A stretch of DNA of 64,000 nucleotides from Zestomonas carbonaria (GTDB taxonomy: Bacteria; Pseudomonadota; Gammaproteobacteria; Pseudomonadales; Pseudomonadaceae): the NCBI RefSeq assembly GCF_904061905.1, contig NZ_CAJFCI010000028.1, positions 1 to 64,000 on the forward strand, written 5' to 3'. Numbering within the stretch: the stretch's first letter is position 1; each line of letters begins with the position of its first letter. Both the position numbers and the translations under genes were made by a program. Under the pieces are notes generated by a model. It worked only from the letters and a program-made list of their open reading frames with translations. It did no database searches and was not told the origin of the DNA. Of this stretch, positions 50,466-59,593 are shown piece after piece.

Positions 50466-52442
50466 ATGATCCGTCTGTCCGCCGCTGTCCTGCTGGCCAG
50501 CCTCTGCCCCCAACTGCTGGCCGCCGAGGCCAGCGATCCCAAGCAACCGACTCCCTTCACCGTCCAGGCCCAGCAGCGGGTCAAGGCGGAGCTGCCGTTC
50601 GCCGACCGTGGCGACTTCGAGCGGGTGGAGAAGGGCCTGATCAAGCGTCCCGAGAACCTGGTGATCAGGAACGAGGACGGCAGCGTCGCCTGGCAACTGG
50701 GCGACTACGGCTTCCTCGACGCCGGGCAGGACATCGACAGCATCAACCCGAGCCTGCAACGCCAGGCGCTGCTCAACCTCAAGTACGGGCTGTACGAGGT
50801 CACGGAGGGGGTCTACCAGGTGCGCGGTTTCGACCTGGCGAACATCACCTTCATCGAAGGCCGGACCGGCTGGATCGTCATCGACACCCTGCTCACGCCA
50901 GCCACCTCCAGGGCGGCCTATGAGCTGGTGAGCGAGGAGCTGGGGCGCAAGCCGATCAGGACGATCATCTACACCCATGCCCATGCCGATCACTTCGGCG
51001 GTGTGGGCGGGCTGGCCAGTCGCGAGCAGGTGGCCAAGGGAGACGTCCAGATCATCGCGCCGGTGGGCTTCATGGAAGCGGCGATCAAGGAGAACGTGCT
51101 GGCCGGCAACGCCATGGCCCGCCGTACCACCTACCAGTACGGCGCCTTGCTGCCGAAGGGCCCGCAGGGGCAGGTCGACATGGCCATCGGCAAGGGCCTG
51201 GCGCGCGGCCCCATGAGCCTGCTGGCGCCGACCCGGCTGATCAGCGGCGACTACGAGGAACTGGAGATCGACGGGGTGCCCTTCGTCTTCCAGAACACCC
51301 CGGGCACCGAGTCGCCGTCGGAGATGAACATCTGGCTGCCCCGGCACAAGGCCCTGCTGATGTCCGAGAACGTGGTCGGCTCGCTGCACAACCTCTATAC
51401 CCTGCGCGGTGCCGAGACCCGCGACTCGCTGGCCTGGAGCAAGTACATCAACGAGGCGCTGCACCGTTTCGGCGACCAGGCCGAGGTGCTGTTCGCCACC
51501 CACAACTGGCCGCGCTGGGGACGCGAGGACATCGTCCACACCCTGGAGAAGCAGCGCGACCTGTACGGCTACCTGCACGACCAGAGCCTGTACCTGGCCA
51601 ACCAGGGGGTGACCATCGACGAGATCCACGAGCGCTTCAAGCTGCCGGACGAACTGGCCCACGAATGGTTCAACCGGGGCTACCACGGTTCGGTCAGCCA
51701 CAACGTGCGCGCGGTGGTGAACAAGTACCTGGGCTACTACGACGGCAACCCGGCGACCCTGGACCCGCTCGCCCCGGAGGCGTCGGCGAAGAAGTACGTG
51801 GAATTCATGGGCGGCGCCGGACGCGTGCTGGAAATGGCCCGCCAGTCCTACGACAAGGGCGAGTACCGCTGGGTCGTGGAGGTGGTCAACAAGCTGGTCT
51901 TCGCCGACCCGGACAACCAGGCCGCCCGCCAGTTGCAGGCCGACGCCCTGGAGCAGCTCGGCTACCAGGCGGAGAACGCCGGCTGGCGCAACAGCTACCT
52001 GGCCGCCGCCGCCGAGCTGCGCAACGGCGTGCCGCGCCACCTGCCACCGCTGAAGAGCGCCAGCGCCGACGCCCTGGCGGCCATGGATACCGGCCTGCTG
52101 TTCGACTACCTCGGCGTGCGCCTGAACGCGGAGAAGGCCGAGGGCAAGGACATCCGCATCAACCTGGTCCTGCCGGACATCGGCGAGCACTACCTGCTGG
52201 AGCTGAAGAACTCGCACCTCAACAACATCCGTGGGGTGCAGCGCGAGGACGCCGGGCAGACCGTGACCATCGACCGCGCCGACCTCGACCGGCTGCTGCT
52301 CAAGGACGTCTCGGCGGCGCGGCTGGTGCTGGAAGGCCGGCTGAAGAGCTCGGGCAACCCGCTGCTGCTGGGCAGGCTGTTCGGCATGCTCGACGAGTTC
52401 GACTACTGGTTCGACATCGTCACGCCCAAGCGGGAGGGCTGA
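50466..52442 (+). CDS. sdsA1: Secondary/primary alkylsulfatase, SdsA1-like
   Basis: The 658-residue exported enzyme has a signal peptide (1-20, Q-L-L-A-A-E), a metallo-beta-lactamase domain with His171-x-His173-x-Asp175-His176 (T-H-A-H-A-D-H), and a C-terminal SCP2-like sterol carrier domain. The domain order and length match SdsA1 of P. aeruginosa, which cleaves sodium dodecyl sulfate to 1-dodecanol and sulfate. All four metal residues are present. It is driven from the divergent LysR region. Confidence 0.93.
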   Translation: MIRLSAAVLLASLCPQLLAAEASDPKQPTPFTVQAQQRVKAELPFADRGDFERVEKGLIKRPENLVIRNEDGSVAWQLGDYGFLDAGQDIDSINPSLQRQALLNLKYGLYEVTEGVYQVRGFDLANITFIEGRTGWIVIDTLLTPATSRAAYELVSEELGRKPIRTIIYTHAHADHFGGVGGLASREQVAKGDVQIIAPVGFMEAAIKENVLAGNAMARRTTYQYGALLPKGPQGQVDMAIGKGLARGPMSLLAPTRLISGDYEELEIDGVPFVFQNTPGTESPSEMNIWLPRHKALLMSENVVGSLHNLYTLRGAETRDSLAWSKYINEALHRFGDQAEVLFATHNWPRWGREDIVHTLEKQRDLYGYLHDQSLYLANQGVTIDEIHERFKLPDELAHEWFNRGYHGSVSHNVRAVVNKYLGYYDGNPATLDPLAPEASAKKYVEFMGGAGRVLEMARQSYDKGEYRWVVEVVNKLVFADPDNQAARQLQADALEQLGYQAENAGWRNSYLAAAAELRNGVPRHLPPLKSASADALAAMDTGLLFDYLGVRLNAEKAEGKDIRINLVLPDIGEHYLLELKNSHLNNIRGVQREDAGQTVTIDRADLDRLLLKDVSAARLVLEGRLKSSGNPLLLGRLFGMLDEFDYWFDIVTPKREG

Positions 52443-52531
52443 CGGCGCCCGCAACGCCAGTCGAAAGTGCGGACGGCCCCGCCGCTGAAAGCCGGCAGAC
52501 TGTCCGCACCCGATTCGCTGGAGGAACCCCG

Positions 52532-52777
52532 ATGCACCTGCTGTCCTTCGCCAAGGGCGCCCTGGCCATGTTCTGGCTGGTCGCCGCGCTCAACGTCGTC
52601 TATCCCTTCGCCGCGCCGCTGCACGGCTGGCTGCTGGCCGCCACGGGCATCATCCTGCTGGCCCATGTCGGCGAACTGCTGCTGTTCAACCGCCGCCTGA
52701 CCCAGCGCCCGCAGCCCTGGCTGGAACGGCTCCAGGTCCTGCTGTTCGGCTTCCTGCACCTGAAGTCGATCCGCTGA
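52532..52777 (+). CDS. Small DUF1145 membrane protein
   Basis: The 81-residue protein has two membrane segments (about 8-28 and 32-52) and ends with a basic tail typical of DUF1145. A GGAGGA ribosome site is directly upstream. It lies 89 bases after sdsA1 on the same strand and is syntenic with PA0741-like genes as I recall. Function unknown. Confidence 0.85.
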   Translation: MHLLSFAKGALAMFWLVAALNVVYPFAAPLHGWLLAATGIILLAHVGELLLFNRRLTQRPQPWLERLQVLLFGFLHLKSIR

Positions 52778-52793
52778 TCCGGTGGGCCGGGGC

Positions 52794-52871
52794 GATGGGT
52801 ATCGCTTCGCTCGACCCATCCTGCGGTTCTCCTCGTAGGATGGGTCGAGGAGCACAGCGACGATACCCATC
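52794..52871. repeat. Nested GATGGGTATCG palindrome
   Basis: GATGGGTATCG (52794-52804) pairs with CGATACCCATC (52861-52871), enclosing TCGACCCATCCT (52811-52822) / AGGATGGGTCGA (52837-52848). It lies between convergent genes and resembles the element at 609-684. Confidence 0.7.
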
Positions 52872-52881
52872 ATGGCGCGAC

Positions 52882-53775
52882 CTACTCCTCGGGTGCGCCG
52901 AACAACGACTGCACCACCGAGAAGTCCTTCTTGCCCAGGCCCTGGCGCAGCAGCACGCGGTACAGGTGCAGCGCCAGGCCGCCCATCGGCGTGCTGCTGC
53001 CGCTGGCCAGCGCGGTTTCCTGGGCCAGGCCGAGGTCCTTGGCCATCAGCTCGCTCATGAAGCCGCCCTCGTAGTCGTGCGAGGCGGGGGTGGTTTCCAT
53101 CACGCCCGGCCAGGGGTTGTAGCGCTCCAGCACCCAGTTGCCGCCGGAGCTCTGCCGCATGATCTCCGCCAGCACGCGCGGGTCTAGGCCGTTGGCCACG
53201 CCCAGGGCCATGGATTCGGCGGTGCCGATCATCTGTACGGCGAGCAACTGGTTGTTGCACACCTTGGCCAGTTGCCCGGCGCCGGCCGGGCCGGCGTGGA
53301 AGATGTTCTTGCCCATCGCCTGGAACACCGGGCGGGCCTTTTCCAGCGCTTCGGCGGCGCCGCCGACCATGAAGGTCAGGGTGCCCGCCGCGGCGCCGGC
53401 GGTACCGCCGGACACCGGCGCGTCGAGCAGGTCGATGCCCAGTTTCCCGGCGGCCTGGTGGACCTTCTTCGCCGAGTCCGGGGCGATGGTCGAGCATTCC
53501 AGCACCAGGGTGCCGGGGGCGATGTAGGCGAGCAGGCCGTCGTCGCCCAGGTACAGGCTTTCCACATGGCGGCTGGCGGGCAGCATGCTGATCACCACGT
53601 CGGCGTCCTGCACCGCGTCGTGGGCATCGTTGGCGGCGCGTGCGCCTTCGCCGGCAAGCTGCGCCACGGCCTCCGGCACGAGATCGTGGGCGCTGAGCGG
53701 GAAGCCGGCCTTGAGCAGGTTGCGGGCCATCGGCAGACCCATGTGGCCGAGGCCGATGAAGGCGATGCGGGTCAT
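52882..53775 (-). CDS. 3-hydroxyisobutyrate dehydrogenase family (MmsB-like)
   Basis: The 297-residue NAD-dependent beta-hydroxyacid dehydrogenase has the Rossmann motif G-L-G-H-M-G, substrate motif D-A-P-V-S-G-G-T-A and catalytic Lys in G-A-G-Q-L-A-K-V-C-N-N. It oxidises hydroxyisobutyrate or a related beta-hydroxyacid (the P. aeruginosa homologue also acts on serine). It is downstream of a hydroxyisobutyryl-CoA hydrolase gene, which supports a valine-degradation role. Confidence 0.9.
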   Translation of the reverse strand: MTRIAFIGLGHMGLPMARNLLKAGFPLSAHDLVPEAVAQLAGEGARAANDAHDAVQDADVVISMLPASRHVESLYLGDDGLLAYIAPGTLVLECSTIAPDSAKKVHQAAGKLGIDLLDAPVSGGTAGAAAGTLTFMVGGAAEALEKARPVFQAMGKNIFHAGPAGAGQLAKVCNNQLLAVQMIGTAESMALGVANGLDPRVLAEIMRQSSGGNWVLERYNPWPGVMETTPASHDYEGGFMSELMAKDLGLAQETALASGSSTPMGGLALHLYRVLLRQGLGKKDFSVVQSLFGAPEE

Positions 53776-53863
53776 GGCTGTTCTCCTCGGATGGGCACTC
53801 TCATCACCAGAGTAGGTTGGGGTGGCGCACTTTGTGGGAGGGTTTGTCTTGTTCTCTTTCTGG

Positions 53864-53890
53864 GTCCCCGCGTTCGCGGGGACCCAATAA
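53864..53890. repeat. CCCCGCG repeat between dehydrogenase and hydrolase genes
   Basis: CCCCGCGTTCGCGGGG followed by ACCCAATAA (53866-53890) is a perfect copy of the element at 47391. Confidence 0.7.
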
Positions 53891-53915
53891 ACGCGGATGC
53901 AGCCGGGTATCGACG

Positions 53916-55019
53916 CTACAGATCCTCCAGCGGATGCGCGCCGTTCCAGGCCGGCTGGAAGTGCGCCTCGATCACCGCCCCGGGGATGTTTTCCACCTCC
54001 GGCCAGTGCCAGCGTGGCGCGTTGTCCTTGTCGATCAGCCGGGCGCGCACGCCCTCGGGGAATTCCGGGTGGCGACAGCAGTTCAGGCTCATCGCGTATT
54101 CCAGGCGGAACACTTCGGCCAGGGACAGGTGCAGGGCGCGCTGGAGCTGTTCCCAGACCAGGTGCGCGGTCAGCGGGCAGCCGTTCGCCAGGGTCTTGCC
54201 CGCACGCGCCAGCAGCGGGTCGGGGTCGTCCTGCAGGGCGGTCAGCAGGCGCCAGGCGCTGGGCAGGTCGGCCACGTCGAGCAGGTGGTCGAGGTAGTCG
54301 CGGCGCGGCAGCAACTGCGCCTCGGGGCGATCCGCTTCGGCCTGGTGGGCCAGCGCCTGCAGCAGGCTGTTCAACTGCAGGGCCGACTGTTCCTGCCAGT
54401 TGAGCTGCTGCAGGCCCTTGAGCAGGTCGTCCTGCTGCTCGTCGAGCAGGAAGCGGTCGGCGAGGCCGAGGTCCAGGGCGTCGCGGGCGTTGACCTGGGT
54501 GGCGGTGAGACCGAGGAACAGGCCGAACTTGCCCGGCAGGCGGTTCAGGAACCAACTGCCGCCGACGTCCGGATACAGGCCGATGCCGATCTCCGGCATC
54601 GCCAGGCGGCTGCTCGGCGTGACGATACGCACCCCGGCGCCCTGCATCAGGCCCATGCCGCCGCCCATCACGTAGCCGTGGGCCCAGCAGATCAGCGGTT
54701 TCGGGTAGGTGTGGATGAGGTGGTCGAGGCGGTATTCGTCGGCGAAGAAGCGTGCCGCCAGCGGTGGTACCTCACCGGGATGGGCGCGGCAGGCCTCGAC
54801 CAGTTGGACCACGTCGCCGCCGGCGCAGAAGGCCTTCGGCCCGTTGCCGCGCAACAGCACGCAGACGATCGCCGGATCGTCGGCCCAGGCGCGTAGTTGG
54901 CGGTTCAGCGCCTCGATCATCGGCAGCGACAGGGCGTTCAGACTGCGCTCGGCGTCCAGGCTGGCGATGCCGATACGGGCACCGTGCTGGCCGGGCAGCT
55001 CTTGGAAATGGACATTCAT
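53916..55019 (-). CDS. 3-hydroxyisobutyryl-CoA hydrolase (crotonase family)
   Basis: This 367-residue member of the long crotonase class has the oxyanion-hole segments F-C-A-G-G-D-V-V and G-Y-V-M-G-G-G-M-G-L, and P-E-I-G-I-G-L-Y-P-D-V-G-G. The extended C-terminus marks the hydrolase rather than hydratases. It frees hydroxyisobutyrate in valine catabolism. The MNVHF start at 55019 is family-like. It is the second gene of the set with the DspI-like crotonase upstream. Confidence 0.88.
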   Translation of the reverse strand: MNVHFQELPGQHGARIGIASLDAERSLNALSLPMIEALNRQLRAWADDPAIVCVLLRGNGPKAFCAGGDVVQLVEACRAHPGEVPPLAARFFADEYRLDHLIHTYPKPLICWAHGYVMGGGMGLMQGAGVRIVTPSSRLAMPEIGIGLYPDVGGSWFLNRLPGKFGLFLGLTATQVNARDALDLGLADRFLLDEQQDDLLKGLQQLNWQEQSALQLNSLLQALAHQAEADRPEAQLLPRRDYLDHLLDVADLPSAWRLLTALQDDPDPLLARAGKTLANGCPLTAHLVWEQLQRALHLSLAEVFRLEYAMSLNCCRHPEFPEGVRARLIDKDNAPRWHWPEVENIPGAVIEAHFQPAWNGAHPLEDL

Positions 55020-55035
55020 GGGAAACAGCAGCCTC

Positions 55036-55105
55036 AAGCTTCTAGCGTCAAGCGGCAAGCTGATCGGCGCCGTTCTCGTGGCTTGCAGCTTGCGGCTTGA
55101 CGCTC
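55036..55105. repeat. REP with AGCGTCAAG/CTTGACGCT arms
   Basis: AGCGTCAAGCGGCAAGCT (55045 onward) and AGCTTGCGGCTTGACGCT (ending 55104) form an imperfect palindrome filling most of the gap between two crotonase genes. Related sequence occurs near 44290. Confidence 0.6.
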
Positions 55106-55110
55106 AGGTT

Positions 55111-55929
55111 TCATTTATTGCGCCAACGGGCGTCGCGTTTCTCCAGGAAGGCGTTGACGCCTTCGCGGGTGTCCTCGGCGTCGAACAGGTCGACGAAACG
55201 CTCGCGCTCCTCGGAGAGCCAGGAGTTCGGGCCGCGTTCGCGGGCACCCTGGATCAGCGGCTTGATGGTGCGCACCGCCACCGGGCTCTGGCGCTCCACC
55301 TTGGAGGCGAGCAGCAGCGCATGGCCGCGCGAGTCGCCGCTGTCGACCACCTGCTCGACCAGGCCGATGCGCAGCGCGGTCTCGGCGTCCACCCGCTCGC
55401 CGCAGAGGATCATGCGCTTGGCCCAGCCTTCGCCGACCAGCCAGGGCAGCGCCTGGGTGCCGCCGGCGCAGGGCAGCAGGCCCACCGAGGCTTCCGGCAG
55501 GGCCATCTGCGCCTGCCGTTCGGCGATGCGGATGTCGCAGGCCAGCGCGCACTCCAGGCCGCCGCCCATGGCGTAGCCGTTGATCGCGGCGATCGACACG
55601 CCCCGGAAGTCGCGCAGCGCCTCGAAGGCTTCGCCGAAGCGCCGGGACATCTCGCGGGCGCGGGCCTTGTCGCCGTCGGCGAACAGCTTGAGGTCGGCGC
55701 CGGCGCTGAAGAACTTGCTGCCCTGGCCGGTGATCACCAGGGCGTAGATGTCGTCGTCGCGGTTGAGGTGCTGGATCACCTGCTTGAGGCCGATCAGCGA
55801 GTCGCGGTCCCAGGTGTTGGCAGGCGGATGGTTGATGGTCAGCAGGGCGGTGTGGCCATGCTTCTCCACGGTCAGCTTGTGGGTCAGGTCGAACAGGCCG
55901 GGGTGGTAGGGTTCTACGGCGTTGCTCAT
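55111..55929 (-). CDS. dspI: DspI-like enoyl-CoA hydratase/isomerase
   Basis: The 272-residue crotonase has F-S-A-G-A-D-L-K-L-F-A and N-G-Y-A-M-G-G-G-L-E-C oxyanion-hole motifs and M-A-L-P-E-A-S-V-G-L-L-P. In PAO1 the syntenic enzyme (PA0745) was proposed as synthase of the cis-2-decenoic acid dispersal signal. There it lies near an acyl-CoA dehydrogenase and an aldehyde dehydrogenase; here neither is next to it, and a hotdog thioesterase gene takes their place. An ordinary hydratase role is the alternative. Confidence 0.75.
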   Translation of the reverse strand: MSNAVEPYHPGLFDLTHKLTVEKHGHTALLTINHPPANTWDRDSLIGLKQVIQHLNRDDDIYALVITGQGSKFFSAGADLKLFADGDKARAREMSRRFGEAFEALRDFRGVSIAAINGYAMGGGLECALACDIRIAERQAQMALPEASVGLLPCAGGTQALPWLVGEGWAKRMILCGERVDAETALRIGLVEQVVDSGDSRGHALLLASKVERQSPVAVRTIKPLIQGARERGPNSWLSEERERFVDLFDAEDTREGVNAFLEKRDARWRNK

Positions 55930-56006
55930 GCCGGGCTCCGTTTTCTGTTGTCGTCTGCGTACAGGTTTACAACAGTTGGCGGCGGAAGTCCCGTGCCGGG
56001 CCTCGT

Positions 56007-56420
56007 TCAGACCCGGGCGATGGTCGCCAGCCCGGTGGCGACGATCTTCTCCTCGCCATCCTTGATGGCGAACACGTCGGCGCGGCTCACCACCTGGCGC
56101 TGGCCGGCCTTGATCACCTCGCTGCGGCAGACCAGCCGGTCGCCGATGGCCGGCACCAGCAGGTTGACCTTGTACTCCGAGGTGACCACGTCGCCGACCA
56201 GCGAGGCGGCCGACCAGGCGCAGGCGCTGTCGATCATGAAGCCGACCACCGCGCCGTGCACGTAGCCGTGGTGCTGGGTCAGCTCGCGGCGCGGCAGCAC
56301 TTCCATGCTGATCCGCCCCGGCTCGAAGCCGGTGAGCTGGAAGCCGATCATCTGGGCGAAGGGCGAGTTTTCCAGGGCCTCTTCGAGGAACTCGCGGGTG
56401 ATCGGGCGAGGGCTGTTCAT
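56007..56420 (-). CDS. PaaI-type hotdog thioesterase
   Basis: This 137-residue protein has the hotdog fold pattern with G-Y-V-H-G-A-V-V-G-F-M-I-D-S-A. PaaI-like thioesterases hydrolyse acyl-CoA esters. It is the first gene of the minus-strand set with the DspI-like crotonase, 77 bases before it. It may release the unsaturated acid from CoA. The usual acidic nucleophile/base region is covered by the Asp in F-M-I-D. Confidence 0.82.
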   Translation of the reverse strand: MNSPRPITREFLEEALENSPFAQMIGFQLTGFEPGRISMEVLPRRELTQHHGYVHGAVVGFMIDSACAWSAASLVGDVVTSEYKVNLLVPAIGDRLVCRSEVIKAGQRQVVSRADVFAIKDGEEKIVATGLATIARV

Positions 56421-56533
56421 GGCGGAGCTCCGGCGAGTGGGGGAGCTTGCAGTCTTGGCCGTGGCGGACGGGTGGGCAACCTGCATCCAGCGGGGTGATG
56501 GGTTGGCATTTCGATGGCTCGAGCGGCCCGGGA

Positions 56534-59500
56534 TCACTGGCGCAGATGCTCCAGCAGAACCTCCAGGGGATGTGGCAAGGCGCCATGGCCCAGCCGTTCG
56601 GCCTGGCTGCGGCAGGAGTAACCGTCGGCCATCAACCGCCTGCCGTGGGCGTGCCGCTCTATCAGTGGCTCCCAGGATTGGCTGAAAATGCGTTTCGAGG
56701 TCGCCAGGTTGCGGGCCTCGTGCCCGTAGGTGCCCGACATGCCGCAGCAGCCGCTGGCGAGCGTTTCGAGCCTGAGCCCCAGGCGCTCGAATGCCTGTCG
56801 CCATTGCTCGATGCTGGCCGGCGCATTGGTCTTCTCCGTGCAGTGGGCCAGTAGCAGGTAGGGCTTTTCGGTCGCCGTGCCGGCATGGGGCGGGAGGGCC
56901 TCGACGAGCCATTCCTGCAGCAGGGCGACCCTGGGGGCCATGGCCTCGCCCAGCGTCTTGGCGTATTCCTGGCGGTAGACCAGGGTCATGGCCGGGTCCA
57001 GCCCCACCAGCGGCATGCCGAACCCGGCAAGCTCGTTGAGCCGCCTGGCGTTGGCGCGCGCGGCGCGTTCGAACGGGCCGAGGAATCCCTGTACGTGCAG
57101 GGGCTTGCCGTTGGCGCGGAAAGGCGCCAGGTAGGGCTTGAAGCCGAGCCGGGCGACGAGTTCGATGCAGCTCTCCAGCAGCCCGCTCTCGAAGTAGCGG
57201 GTAAAGGCATCCTGCACCAGGATCACGCTGCGCGCGCGCTCCTCAGCGCCCAGCGCGGCCAGGCGCCGCGGGGCGGCCGCTTCGGCGCCCCAGCGCCTGC
57301 ACGCGGCCTGGAAGTCCGTGGCGCTCAGCGACGGGCTGTCGACCATGCCGATGCCCCGCTCCAGGAGCCGCCGCATGGGGCGGGCCGCCAGCAAGCCGTT
57401 GTACAGCCGTGGGAACCTGGCCAACAGGGGGATGCTGTATTCCAGCGAGCCGATCAGGTAGTCCCTGAGCGGGCGTGGATAGCGGCTGTGGTAAAGCTCC
57501 AGGAAGCGCGAGCGGAATTCCGGCACGTTGACCCTGACCGGGCACTGCCCCGCGCAGGATTTACAGGCCAGGCAGCCGGCCATGGCGTCGTACACCCGGT
57601 GGGAGAAGTCGGCCTGGTCGGGCCGGGGCCGCACGGCTGCGAGCAGGCTGCGGCAGAAGCCGGGCAGGCCCTTGCGGACGCGGACGGCCTGGCCGGCGGC
57701 GAGCACGTCGATGCCTTGCCCGCCCTGCAGGCGCAGCCATTCGCGGATCAGCGAGGCGCGGCCTTTCGGCGACTGCAGGCGATCACGGGTGGCCTTCCAC
57801 GAGGGGCACATCGCATCGTCCGGGTCGAAGTTGTAGCAGGCACCGTTGCCGTTGCAGTGCACGGCGCTGTCGAAGCTGCGCCAGACCCGTTCGTCGATCT
57901 GCCGGTCCAGCTCGCCCCGCAGCGGCACCTCGTCGAGCTTGGTCAGCCGTGCCTCGGGGAGACTGGAGGGGGTGGCGATCTTGCCCGGGTTGAGCTGGTT
58001 GCCCGGGTCGAAGGCGGCCTTCAGCGCCTGCAGGGCGGGGTAGAGTTCGCCGAAGAAGCGCGGCGCGTATTCCGAGCGCAGCCCTTTGCCATGCTCGCCC
58101 CAGAGCAGGCCGCCGTACTTGTGGGTCAGCCGCGCCACGGCGTCGGAGATCGGCCGGACCAGGGCGGCCTGGGCCGGGTCCTTCAGGTCGAGCGCCGGCC
58201 GCACATGCAGCACGCCGGCATCGACATGGCCGAACATGCCGTATTCGAGCCCGTGGCCGTCGAGCAGGGCGCGGAATTCGGCGATGTAGTCGGCCAGCCG
58301 CTGCGGCGGCACGGCGGTGTCTTCGACGAAAGGCTGCGGCCGCGCCGCGCCCTGGACATTGCCCAGCAGGCCCACCGCGCGCTTGCGCATCGCGTAGAGG
58401 CGTTCGACCGCCGCGCTGCCCACGGCCAGGGTATGGCCAAGGCGTTGCACGCTGCGGTCGTCGCGCAGGTGGCGGATGAAGGTCTCGATGCGCCGCTCCA
58501 GCGTCGGCAGGTCGTCGCCGCAGAATTCGACCAGGTTGATGCCCTGCGTCGGCTGCTGGCGGTCTTCCGGGAAGTATTCCGCCACGCCGTGCCAGACGAT
58601 GTCCCGCATGGCCAGGAGCAGGACCTTCGAGTCCACCGTTTCGATCGACAGCGGTGCCGCCCGCATCAGTGCCTGGGCATCGCGCAGGGCATCCATGAAG
58701 CCGGCGTAGCGCACGTTGACCAGGATGCGGTGCCGGGGGATCGGCAGCAGGTTGAGCTTGGCCTCGACGCTGAACGCCAGCGATCCTTCGGCGCCGCAGA
58801 GCACGCTGTTGAGGTTGAAGCGGCCGTCCGGCTCGCGCAGGTGGGCGAGGTCGTAGCCGGTCAGGCAGCGGTTCAGGGGCGGGAAGCTGGCCGCGATCGC
58901 CTCGGCCTGGGTGTCGGCTATCCGGCTGGCGCAGCGGTGGATGTCGCCGAGCCTGTCGTCCCGTTCCGTCAAGGCGTGCAGTTCGGCCTCGGCGAGCGCT
59001 CGGCTGCGCAGGCGCAGGCCGCCCAGGAGGATGCTGTCGAGTTCGAGCACGTGGTCGCGGGTCTTGCCGTAGGTGCAGCTGCCCTGGCCGCTGGCGTCGG
59101 TGTTGATCATGCCGCCGATGGTGGCGCGGTTGGAGGTGGAGAGTTCCGGGGCGAAGAACAGGCCATGGGGTTTCAGGGCCGCGTTCAACTGGTCCTTGAC
59201 CACGCCGCACTGCACCCGGGCCCAGCGTTCCTCGACGTTGATTTCCAGAATGCGGTTCAGGTGCCGGGACAGGTCCACCACCAGGCCATCGGTCAGCGAC
59301 TGCCCGTTGGTGCCCGTGCCGCCACCGCGCGGGGCGAACACGACCTGCCGGTGTTCCGGGCGCGCCGCCAGCCTGGCGATGCGTTCGACGTCTGCGCCGT
59401 CCAGGGGGAAGACGACGGCCTGGGGCGCGCGCTGGTAGATCGAATTGTCGGTGGCGAAGACGGTCCGGTTGCCGGGGTCCTGGGCGATCTCGCCACGGAA

Positions 59501-59578
59501 GCCGGCCCCGTGCAGGGCATCGAGAAAGCGCCGGTAGTGTTCGGGCAAGGCGGCGGACGGGGGGAGCGGGGCGATCAT
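56534..59578 (-). CDS. FAD/4Fe-4S dehydrogenase, YdiJ-like (2-hydroxyacid type)
   Basis: The 1014-residue flavoprotein has a PCMH-type FAD domain (PRGGGTGTNGQSLTDG, I-G-G-M-I-N-T-D-A-S-G-Q-G), a middle FAD-oxidase C domain, one 4Fe-4S motif C-L-A-C-K-S-C-A-G-Q-C-P (about 668-680) and a C-terminal Cys-rich part with S-G-C-C-G-M-S-G. Length and order match YdiJ, a D-2-hydroxyglutarate dehydrogenase. Given its operon with an amidohydrolase and MmgE protein, a different D-2-hydroxyacid could be its substrate. It is the last gene of the set. Confidence 0.88.
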   Translation of the reverse strand: MIAPLPPSAALPEHYRRFLDALHGAGFRGEIAQDPGNRTVFATDNSIYQRAPQAVVFPLDGADVERIARLAARPEHRQVVFAPRGGGTGTNGQSLTDGLVVDLSRHLNRILEINVEERWARVQCGVVKDQLNAALKPHGLFFAPELSTSNRATIGGMINTDASGQGSCTYGKTRDHVLELDSILLGGLRLRSRALAEAELHALTERDDRLGDIHRCASRIADTQAEAIAASFPPLNRCLTGYDLAHLREPDGRFNLNSVLCGAEGSLAFSVEAKLNLLPIPRHRILVNVRYAGFMDALRDAQALMRAAPLSIETVDSKVLLLAMRDIVWHGVAEYFPEDRQQPTQGINLVEFCGDDLPTLERRIETFIRHLRDDRSVQRLGHTLAVGSAAVERLYAMRKRAVGLLGNVQGAARPQPFVEDTAVPPQRLADYIAEFRALLDGHGLEYGMFGHVDAGVLHVRPALDLKDPAQAALVRPISDAVARLTHKYGGLLWGEHGKGLRSEYAPRFFGELYPALQALKAAFDPGNQLNPGKIATPSSLPEARLTKLDEVPLRGELDRQIDERVWRSFDSAVHCNGNGACYNFDPDDAMCPSWKATRDRLQSPKGRASLIREWLRLQGGQGIDVLAAGQAVRVRKGLPGFCRSLLAAVRPRPDQADFSHRVYDAMAGCLACKSCAGQCPVRVNVPEFRSRFLELYHSRYPRPLRDYLIGSLEYSIPLLARFPRLYNGLLAARPMRRLLERGIGMVDSPSLSATDFQAACRRWGAEAAAPRRLAALGAEERARSVILVQDAFTRYFESGLLESCIELVARLGFKPYLAPFRANGKPLHVQGFLGPFERAARANARRLNELAGFGMPLVGLDPAMTLVYRQEYAKTLGEAMAPRVALLQEWLVEALPPHAGTATEKPYLLLAHCTEKTNAPASIEQWRQAFERLGLRLETLASGCCGMSGTYGHEARNLATSKRIFSQSWEPLIERHAHGRRLMADGYSCRSQAERLGHGALPHPLEVLLEHLRQ

Positions 59579-59593
59579 GCGCGGATGGCTCCT

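Noticed and set aside
13391..53890. Possible CRISPR repeats (CCCCGCG palindromes)
   Set aside because: The copies are kilobases apart, with no regular spacers and no cas genes. They are dispersed REP-like elements.
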